A DNA stretch of 64,000 nucleotides from Takakia lepidozioides (Eukaryota; Streptophyta; Takakiopsida; Takakiales; Takakiaceae): NCBI GenBank assembly GCA_030704615.1, contig CM060731.1, positions 50,406,001 through 50,470,000 of the forward strand, given 5' to 3'. The translations under genes were made by a program, and so were the position numbers. The notes below the pieces were generated by a model. That model had not been told where the DNA came from. It ran no database searches and saw only the letters and a list, made by a program, of their open reading frames with translations. This document shows, piece after piece, positions 55,680 through 64,000 of the stretch. Every line of letters starts with the position of its first letter. Position 1 is the stretch's first letter.

Positions 55680-56390
55680 CTACCGCAGCGAATTCATGTG
55701 AACAACAACCCCATATGGTCGTCATCCAAAAATTATCTTCCCATACTGTGATTTATCATCCAGACTTCATCCCCCCACCCATATTTCTTTCATCTCCAGA
55801 GGAACTTCAATATTAGCCATAAGCCTTACAAATATTACCAATATCTATCCACATGGGCATTTTCATCCAATAATGGTGTTTACGTCCAATTGTCAATAGG
55901 GGCATTTCATTCATCAATTTGATCCCATATCACCAATATCTGTCCATGTTGGCTCTAAATCCATCCAAACTCAAACTACTCCACATACGTAATACCTAAA
56001 ATTCTACATAAATATGCGCCTACCTAACTGTGCAGCGTCCTCGCAAACAGTTTTACAACACTATCTTTGCTTCATTTCGAGGTCTCTTGGTTAAAAAAAC
56101 CCCCCACCATTGTTCACCTAACCGCTGACCATAGACATCATTATATATTCACTACGGAAATAAGTGCAGCATCGCAGCAAGAGGAGGGAGTGCTCGCCAA
56201 AAAAAGTACATCGGGTAATTTTCATTGGGAGGGGCACGGGTATAATACATGAACTAAGGCGGTTGTTGTACGTAAATTTTACATTCCATAGACTTATGCA
56301 GTGGCAAATTGTAAGTCAATAAAGTTATCCATTGAGTCGAGGGGATGCAGGATGAGTTCGGCTAGTTTGGCCAAAACACAAAATGAACGT
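55680..56390. other. No recognised gene
   Basis: AT-rich, short frames only. Confidence 0.35.
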
Positions 56391-56689
56391 CTATGAAGCG
56401 GGCCCACAAAGTACAAGCGCAAAAAATAGAAGGCCAAACTCAAAATAGCATAAAAAGCAGCGCCAACGCTTCATCCCCACTTCCTCGGCGCCGCGCCCTA
56501 CCATGGGACACGTGGCCTGGCGCGGGGCCCACGCTCCCATCAGGTTGACCTTTCCCACCTTCCCACGTGGCATAGGGGGGAGGTTGGGTAGCGTGAGCGT
56601 CCTCACGCCTCTTTGCGTCTGCTTACGTGAGCAGAAGAAAACATCCCGGAAATTCCAAGAATATTCCCAAAAAGATGCGCGATGGCAAA

Positions 56690-57350
56690 ACTTGAAATTT
56701 GTGCTCACGAGCACAAAAACACGGTGTGAGCACAGGAAAACGTAGGCGTGAGCACAAGCCATGCAAAGTTGGGGCATAAGTAATATCCTGTAAGATTATC
56801 GTTGTTTAACAGTTGCGTATTTAGTCAAGTGCATGTGAATAACAATTCATTAGCGAAATAAAACAATCTCAAGTTGTCTCTTATATGCAAAACCAAACAC
56901 AACACGTTTTGTTTCACCCACAAAACCATTGGATAATGACCTACGCAGACCTATCGCTGGCGAAACCCCGATACCTTGATTTATTTTGTGACCGAAACCC
57001 TTTGTTTGCCTCACTATATTAAATTGTTCCATTATTGTTTAGTATTTGTGTTTTGGATGGTGTTGATTATTGTGACTTTGTTTTTCCCTAATGTGTTATT
57101 CTTTTTGTAGGATACCAAAGCTGTAGATATGTGGAACTTGGAGCTTGAAGATATACATTATGGGTGCCTATTTTCATTAGGGTTTAAGGTTTAGGGACAT
57201 AATGAGGGAGAGAGAGGCACAGAAATAGGCACACAACTAACATCTTCGCTATTTTGGAACCCTATTCGATTTCCGTGAAAACATGTGTATCCTATGGCCG
57301 TGTTTTTGTGCTCAGGCCTACGTTTTCTTGTACTCACGCAGTTTGTGCTC
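56690..57350. repeat. Inverted repeat arms ~600 bp apart
   Basis: CGAGCACAAAAACACGG, AAAACGTAGGCGTGAGCACA (56708-56757) and, inverted, CCGTGTTTTTGTGCTCAGGC, CTACGTTTTCTTGTACTCAC (57299-57340) are about 85 percent alike. Each arm also holds tandem GTGAGCACA words. It could be the ends of a short transposon or a foldback element. Flanking duplications were not found. Confidence 0.6.
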
Positions 57351-57539
57351 ACCGGTGTGCTCCCGTTCTACCAACCCCCGCATAGGTAGGCTGGCCCGTC
57401 CCCACTTTGTTCCACTCGTGCCCACTTTACTTAACTTGTGCCCAATTTACTCAACTTTACGGATAGCCTCAAACTACCCACCAGAGACGCATGTGGGGAT
57501 GGATCATAGGGTCAAACAGGGTGGGACTTAACAAATAAC

Positions 57540-58560
57540 TTTAATGTTTGGGCTGCTTGGCATCCTTGACTCCCGTCTTGTTCATTTTTTCGGCAGATTT
57601 GCAAGAAAGGACTAAGGCTGTCCTCAATCCTTTCAATGAGTCCTGTGTCGCATGATTGATAGAAGGAAAACACCTTTGCCGGTCTGGAGGCCTCCAATTT
57701 GCCGGACGAACTTGTAGATGTAGGAGGGACTGCGTTTAGGCCAAGATGGAATGACATTGCGAAGGTTGTGTTTTTCCCACTTCTGTTCACACTTGTCAAG
57801 GAGGGCATGCCAATCCGCATTGGGTCGGTGGTAAGAGCAAAGAACTACTCTCTTTTAATTTCGTTTTGAAAGGGTCATACCCTCCCTTAGGGTCCAAAGA
57901 TCTAGACTAATCCGCACGAAGGAGTCGGAACGAATCCAGCTGAGGGTAGTGCCAATGGGTTTTGCGTCTCGGGTAAGTGACGTCCACGAACAGGTTCTGC
58001 AGGTTGTCCACTCTCACGGTCACTGGCTGGATCGAAGTGAGTCTGAGTCTGAAGGAGAGAGGGTCGGCAGAAAACACATACCCAGATAACGAGTTGCTGA
58101 ATCTTCTCATGACATGTACCATGGCACATAGCTCTTGTAGAGGCTATCCAGCGGCCCGGACAATGTGGACGATCAGCTTGATCCAGGATGGCCAATTCAC
58201 CCTCCTGCAGAATTGTTGCATAGCTAGCTTGGCCCTCCTGGATCCGACAATCTCCTGCAGCTGCCTGCTGAACTGAAAGCTGGGGCCTGTCCATATTTGC
58301 CGACTGTGCTACACACCTCAAGTCTCCCATGCCCCGTCTTCTGGCAATCCCATGGTTCTGTATATGGTCTGGTTCCCATCAACAATAGATTGCGAGGTAC
58401 TGAGATCACACTATGATTTAATACTTGATAGGAAATAGATAACCAGCCAACACTGGTAAATACTGTGAGCTTCCTCATGGGGTAGCATTTCCCCAATTGG
58501 AGAGAGAGATCCGCAAACAAAACCACAAAGCCATAAGGCATTCAGTCTTCACAGCCAGTG
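57540..58560 (-). other. Unrecognised minus-strand open frames
   Basis: Overlapping minus frames at 58330-57902 and 58122-57907. The second reads SGYVFSADPLSFRLRLTSIQ and NLQNLFVDVTYPRRKTHWHY, and has the texture of real coding sequence. A frame at 57820-57512 continues (KLEASRPAKVFSFYQSCDTG). I cannot assign a family. It could be a transposon or gene remnant. The end CCAACACTG at 58452 resembles a lone hAT end. Confidence 0.3.
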
Positions 58561-59440
58561 AGAACTAGAGAAACCTAATTATCGACAATGAAAACCATAG
58601 CCAACATCTTCACAGTTATCTAGTGGTGAGATGAAAATTATGTGCTGACCCACCACCTTAAAGCAGAATACTTCTTGACAAAGAGAGAGATCAAGTAATA
58701 ATTTCTTTCACATGGTGTGCTGCGGAACAATCCAATCAGTGGAAAAGGCCTTGGATGTCACCATAAACCTGCATGACAGATAATGATTGAAGGTTTCCTA
58801 TTTGAAACAGATAAAATACAAAGAAGCAATTTTCTGCCTGAAGGAAAGATGCATTCAGCTTTCCTTTGGAGCCCCATGGCTTCTGCTGGGTTCTAAATCT
58901 GACTCAAATCCAAAGCCCAAGTGAAATTTATCTACTTGGCTATCTAAATTTATTACGAACACGACAAACCCCACCCAAATCCCCAAATCCCCACAGCACT
59001 GAGCTTGGCTGACTTTGGCACAACTCCACCCAGCTGCCTACCCAGCTCCAGCAGGCACAAATGTTACATCCCTCTCCAGTAGAAACTGAGAGATCTAAAC
59101 TCCTGTTGTATCACAATTGGTTTTAACCTCTGTTTTCAGAACGGATGCAGCAGTGCAGTTCCTTTTCCCAGGTGAACAAAGGACAGTATGCTTTCTTGCC
59201 AACCCAAGCCCCCCCCCCACGCTGAAAAAAGAATCAAACAAAGCAAATCTACGATTCTTAAACTCTGGAAGATTTCCAGCTCTCCTTCTACTAACGTGTG
59301 TCCCTTCCTACAACAAAGCCTTTCACGGAAAAGCTTGCATTGTCAGCGAATTAAATGCAAAATTTTCCAACCTTCCAAGGGCCCGTCCCTAACCTCACCA
59401 CTTCTTACGGTTATCCTCCTCCCTTGCTAAGCCACTGAAG
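58561..59440. other. No recognised gene
   Basis: No conserved frames. The part nearest NF-YB probably contains its 3' UTR. Confidence 0.35.
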
Positions 59441-59687
59441 CCCTTGGTAGTTATATCAAATTGCGGCATTGCAAATGCCACAAAAAGCTTCCTTCATTTC
59501 CACCTTTCAGGTCTTTTAAAGTTTCTTCTGTCATGCCACATGGCTGCATTCAGTTATTCAGGCTTCTTGGAACCTCTTCCCATTTCCAGAAATTTTCGTC
59601 CATCCAATTCCCATCAAGCTCTTACTGGGGAAGCTCCTGACACAGCAAAGCAGCAAATTGGGGGAGTCTTCTTTGTACAGTCTATCT

Positions 59688-61083
59688 CTACACTTGGCGA
59701 GGTTGATTGCCCCCACTCTGCATGGGCATTTGATATGGAGACATCATTTGATGGGGGGCATAAATCATGCCGGGCATTGGCTGCTGTCCATATGGCTGCT
59801 GCATCATCTGCATCGAGGCTGGCATGCCTGATGCATGCATAGCTCCATTCATCCCGTGCATGCCCCCACTCATTCCACCCTGCATGCCCGCACTCATGGA
59901 TGACATTCCTCCTTGGTTCCCTTCTTTCCCAGCTGATTGGTCCCCTTGCTTGGCCATGGAAGCCTTCTCTCCTTCCAGCTCCCGGTACTTGTGAAGATAC
60001 ACCTTGAGAGGCTCCACATAGTCTTCAAATCCCAGGGTACTCATGGCCCACAGCAAGTCATCCCCATTGATTGTCTTTCGCTTCTCTCTCTGACACTTGT
60101 CCGAAGCCTCCCCTACATGTTTTGACAACCAGTTAGAGAAAGTCTTAAACAACATATTAACTAATCCAGACAAATAAATCTTGCAATTCTCACTCTCATG
60201 CACATGTGCAGACACACATATGCCACACTGCAAAAGTTAGCTTTGGTCCTTTCTCTTGTGTGGAAGGGACTTGCCAGCTGTGGTTCTCAACACACGTCTG
60301 CTCAGTCTATGAGCCACCATAAAGACTGTAAAGTCTGTGCTTGGACTGCAAGAAGTCAGAGTTCCCTGCTCGGAACTTTTGAGCCTGATAAGCCTGCTCT
60401 ACATTGGAGTGCAACCAAATGGCTGTAAAAGCAGGTGTTCCAAGAACACAGAGTGCCCTGCTCTCAATATAATGTGAGGACAGGGCAGGAAAATCAGGTA
60501 AGTAAAACAACCATGCCAGTGCTTCATTTTTTAGCACTATGATACCTCAGAGATGTAAGCATAAACTGCTACATGCAATGGAACTGACAAGCATACTCTT
60601 CAGTCTCAACTGTCGTGCATAATCCGTGGAGAACATACATGTACCATCTTTTCCTGCAGGAGTGTTTGACCAAATAAATGATCACTGTGACAAGTCCACA
60701 ATCCATGTAAGCTAACATATATGCCACAGTCGAAAAGTTATCTTTTCTCTGGAAGTCAATGGACATTTGGCATCGAAAAAGAGGTGCTTGCAAGTACAGT
60801 GCAATTTGAGACCGAGGAACTTCCAAAAAAGCATGGAAATACCTGTGATGAAACTGATGAATTCTGAGACACATTCTTGAACTGTCTCCTTCGCATCTTT
60901 AGAAATCTTAGCATTTGATGGCAGCGCCTTCTTCATTATGCGGCTCACATTTGCAATTGGAAGAAAGCGATCTTGCTCCCTTATGGATGCATCCTGACCT
61001 TCGTAGTGACCTCCTCCAGACTCATTGTCTGAATGCGGGCTACTTTCTGGTGAACCTGGCTGGTGACCATAGCTGTCTGCCAT
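59688..61083 (-). CDS. NF-YB: Nuclear factor Y subunit B (CCAAT-binding, HAP3 type)
   Basis: Two coding exons, 61083-60843 and 60112-59688, joined at FIT|GEASDKC in phase 1, give 221 residues from [13 protein letters not shown]. An in-frame ATG at 61110 would add nine residues. The histone-fold core is complete: [88 protein letters not shown] pairs with NF-YC and, with NF-YA, binds CCAAT boxes in the nucleus; here Asp in KISKDAK points to the non-LEC1 class. The C-terminus is rich in Met/Gly/Gln ([15 protein letters not shown]), unlike many seed-plant copies. It looks intact. The 5' leader probably reaches past 61.5 kb. Confidence 0.93.
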
Positions 61084-61840
61084 TCCTGCCCTCCTCCTTT
61101 CAAGCTTCATTCAATTCCTCTCAGTGTTTCTGCAAGTGTTTATCCTTATCCACAGCTGTCTCCTTAATCAACCCAACACAAACCTAATTAGACACCCATC
61201 TGCACAGACAGCCAAGAAGTAGGCACTGGCAGGTCCGTGCTTTGCTCTACTAGCATGTGTAGGGAACAGCGACCTCCATCTCTGTCAACAAAACGAGTGC
61301 CACGCAAACACATTAGAGGATGATGCATATGGAGCTCGTAAAAGCCAGCATAAATAGAACGTGACGATGCAGCAGGAAAAGAAAGAAACAAAATAATGAA
61401 CTTATACGAAAGTGGAGAGGAGAGTAAAAGGAGAAAGATTGCGAAAAAAGGCTCAAGATCAAGAAGAAGTTGTCAAGAATGGATGTCCGGAAATAAAAAA
61501 CCGGCGAGAGCCTAAGTACGGCACCTCCCGCATGAGAAACGAAGAAAGATGAACGACTAGAGCACACAATCAGTGAGCCACACAAATTAGATACAAGTTC
61601 ACAAGAACCAACACAGTGTTACATACCGAAAAGAAAAAGTAATAAAGATAAGGACAAAGATGGAGCAGATGAAGAATCGCTGGCGATGTAGAGGACCGAG
61701 CACGGAGAGATGACAAGCAGCAGGGCAACAAACGAGCTCTTGCACTAAGTTAGTAATGCCGCAATGAGCAGATCACTCCACCACAAAGAGACACAGAGAA
61801 TGAAAAGTTCTCAGGCCAGCCACAAGTCCTCGCTACTTCC

Positions 61841-61862
61841 GAGAGAGAGAGAGAGAGAGAGA
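61841..61862. repeat. (GA)n microsatellite
   Basis: About 11 GA units in the region upstream of NF-YB, possibly in its promoter or 5' leader. GAGA-type tracts are common plant promoter elements. Confidence 0.85.
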
Positions 61863-62084
61863 AGAAAAACGCAAAACAACAACAGACCGAAAAACGAGAG
61901 AAAAGGATAGGGCTGAAAGTAACCCTGGGTTGACCCCGGTTACCATCGCGTCTGTTTTGGACTTTGGACGTACCTCTAACTTATGCTCTAATTGTTTTAT
62001 GTACTTATCTCACAGTGTTTTATGCATACAGGCTCTTTGGTTTCTCTATGGCAAAGGGAGATGCGACTTCTCCACATCAACAGT

Positions 62085-62152
62085 CGAACTAGCGTATGGG
62101 GATTTGAGCCCCGAACCACTGAGTCCTAACCACGAGCGCCACGCTTAAGCCA
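62085..62152 (-). mobile_element. tRNA-like (SINE-head) module
   Basis: Minus strand GTGGCGCTCGTGGTTAGG (A-box-like) and TTCGGGGCTCAAATCCCC (B-box-like) at tRNA-like spacing. Not a complete tRNA. Confidence 0.4.
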
Positions 62153-62530
62153 GATTGTAAACTGAGCGCTTTATAAAAAGCGGCCCCGTTTCGGCCACGT
62201 GGCCCCACGACCGGCTCTGCGCCGGGTTCGTTGTCTGGGGTTGGGGAACTGGCCCGGAAACCGGATACCCCCGGTCATCATACTGCTACAACCGGCTATC
62301 CGGAGTGGTAAAGAGGCGGATTTCAGGCTAACGATTTCCACGTGTCGTCAAGCGACTTGCTTATTTGAATTATGTACCTGTACTGTCTTGGCTTTGGGAC
62401 ATTTTGGAAGGCGGGACCCATTAGAAAGGGTCCTTTTGGCCCTTTTCCGTCCGGACCTTCAACCAGTAAGTACACGTTGACACGCCGCCCCTCTTCTTCT
62501 TCATCGTCACCGTCCTTGGATCGATCTGCC

Positions 62531-62599
62531 ATGGACTCCAACGAAGCTCGTTCCCTTCTGTGGAGGTGTGCCGAGTACCTTGACAAGATCGTTTTGAAG
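62531..62599 (+). CDS. Possible first coding exon of an unidentified gene
   Basis: ATG at 62531 in a good context (GCCATGG) opens [20 protein letters not shown] and ends at a clean donor, AAG-GTGGGA, in phase 0 after 23 codons. A TATA-like word, TTTATAAAAAG, lies at about 62170. The intron that would follow holds the 150-bp CT tract. I found no certain second exon. It could instead be a chance frame. Confidence 0.35.
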
Positions 62600-62616
62600 G
62601 TGGGAAGAATCCAAGC

Positions 62617-62772
<156 letters not shown>

Positions 62773-63019
62773 GAAAAGACAGAACAGTACAGAACAAAAA
62801 ACGTGCCTCCCACACACGGAGCGAGCAAAGTTTGATCTGGGTATCCTCCACCTGTTTCACTCATTACACAATCTGTCATCCAAGGGTGTCGATGAATGGA
62901 ATCGGTATAGCCCTAGCATAGTCATGTACTGTATCAGGTATTGAAGAATATGGTTTGTAGACAGAACTTGTAGGTACAACTGGTTAAATAATTTGATATG
63001 ACAAGTTTCTGTTGTGTCC

Positions 63020-63105
63020 ACTGTGACGGCGTTGGCCAGTGCGCACATAAGAAAGCCATCTTGTGTTGGGTTCGAATCCCGGTGGGTGTGCAGCCGGCGC
63101 CTGCA
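63020..63105 (+). mobile_element. tRNA-like (SINE-head) module
   Basis: Plus strand CGTTGGCCAGTGCGC (A-box-like) and GTTGGGTTCGAATCCCGG (good B box GGTTCGAATCC) about 30 bases apart. It resembles the other tRNA-like modules of the window. Confidence 0.5.
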
Positions 63106-63260
63106 GCACCCTCAGAGGTGTTGCCACAGCGCTGTTGGGCAAATAATGTTATTACTATATGAAATGCTGTGTTGGGGCAACTTCAAATTCAAAAGCCCTA
63201 GATAGTGTCGAGGTTGGTGGGATTGAGTTTGATGAGGAATACTTCATAAAGACGACTATG

Positions 63261-63409
63261 GAGAAGCACATGGAGATAACAAGAGAGTTTTACACATATA
63301 TATGTAATGTTTTTTCAAGTGTAATGCGGTGTAGAGAAGCACAGAGAGATAACAAGAGAGAGTTTTACACATATACATGTAATGTTTTTTCAAGTGTAAT
63401 GCGGCGTAG
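63261..63409. repeat. ~73-bp tandem duplication
   Basis: GAGAAGCACA(T/G)(G)GAGATAACAA with GAGTTTTACACATATA and ATGTAATGTTTTTTCAAGTG occurs at 63261 and again at 63334. Two units, few differences. Confidence 0.9.
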
Positions 63410-63639
63410 TCAGCAACTCTCATGCGGAACACCATTTTCACTGATTATGGGTCTTACCGTTGTAACCAATGATATAACGGGACCTTGTCCAAGGAATAAC
63501 AGTATACTAGTTGAGATTGAGAAGAGCGAGGTAGGAGGACCTTGGCACTCAGGATGGTAGTCAAGTAAACTATTCTATCGCATGACATTTGCGAATCAGT
63601 GTCAAACAACTAAGCTTTCCAGCCATCTCGTGACAATGA

Positions 63640-64000
63640 ACTAATATAATCTGACATCTGGCAGAGTCCACTATCTAGTACTATTGATTGCGCGAAGAGA
63701 TACTTTGATCTTTGGGGGTTAGAGGCTAATGTCAGCAAATGTGCAGTGGTAGCATTCAACGACAGAGGAGAGGGAGGAAGTGATCTTGTGGCAGTGGGGT
63801 AGCCAAGAGATCCCGGTCCTCCCTTCCTACACTTACTTGGGCGTTGAGTTTTCCTCCGATTGTAGTTGGGATGCACATATCCGGAAAGTTGTTCAAACTG
63901 GCAAGGGCAAAGCTCTGGGGCTCACTAAATTTTTCCACTGCAGAGGGGGCAACTCTTACGTTAAGAAAACCATGCTTTGTCGTGTTATTAGACCTGCCTT
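63640..64000 (+). pseudogene. Non-LTR retrotransposon reverse-transcriptase fragment, runs off the window
   Basis: The plus strand, over two frames, reads YFDLWGLEANVSKCAVVAFN, then PSYTYLGVEFSSDCSWDAHI, RKVVQTGKGKALGLTKFF and SYVKKTMLCRVIRPAL at the edge. L-x-V-N-x-x-K-[CT]-x-V-x-x-F and Y-x-Y-L-G-V-x-F are the thumb region of LINE-type reverse transcriptases. A frameshift near 63790 separates the two parts. Confidence 0.75.

Noticed and set aside
57902-58330. A definite protein-coding gene at 57.9-58.3 kb
   Set aside because: Coding-like in places but overlapping frames disagree and no family is recognised; kept only as low-confidence open frames.

Overview
The window looks like nuclear DNA of a land plant. 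It has spliced genes with plant-type products (PRP19/MAC3 splicing factor, NF-YB, a KUP/HAK exon), many PPR fragments, plant transposon families and long CT/GA microsatellites. The PPR style and the DNA-methyltransferase genes carried in repeat DNA suggest a seed-free lineage (fern, lycophyte or bryophyte), but this is inference and I cannot name the species.

Layout. 1-4.0 kb: decayed PPR and OSB-type 'PDF' motif pieces on the minus strand. 4.8-13.8 kb (minus): an intron-rich, partly decayed gene joining a ParB/sulfiredoxin-like domain to an N4/N6-type DNA methyltransferase. Its largest apparent intron holds about 37 copies of a ~116-bp repeat, each centred on a 34-bp palindrome. 13.8-15.2 kb: scrambled gene pieces, including two KUP potassium-transporter exons in opposite orientations. 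15.2-19.7 kb (plus): PPR and OSB-motif pieces again, inverted relative to the left flank. 20.2-21.2 kb: short repeats. 21.2-29.3 kb: a truncated Ty3/gypsy retrotransposon with a cytosine-C5 methyltransferase between protease and reverse transcriptase, split by a MULE-type transposon. 30.6-37.3 kb (minus): a complete 18-exon PRP19 gene. 37.5-44.2 kb: LINE, gypsy, MITE and hAT-like remnants. 44.5-51.0 kb: a full-length Ty3/gypsy chromovirus with two LTRs and a 5-bp target duplication, full of stop codons. 51.1-53.7 kb: a PIF/Harbinger element with both its genes. 53.75-55.67 kb: two nested hAT-like elements. 55.7-59.4 kb: nothing firmly identified. 59.7-61.1 kb (minus): NF-YB. 62.5-64.0 kb: a possible first exon, a 150-bp CT tract, a tandem duplication and a LINE reverse-transcriptase fragment running off the end.

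Only PRP19 and NF-YB look intact and host-functional. The rest is layered mobile DNA. What stands out is that two unrelated DNA-methyltransferase types sit in repeat-derived DNA within 25 kb: a ParB-linked N-methyltransferase with a palindrome array in its intron, and a C5-methyltransferase carried by a retrotransposon.
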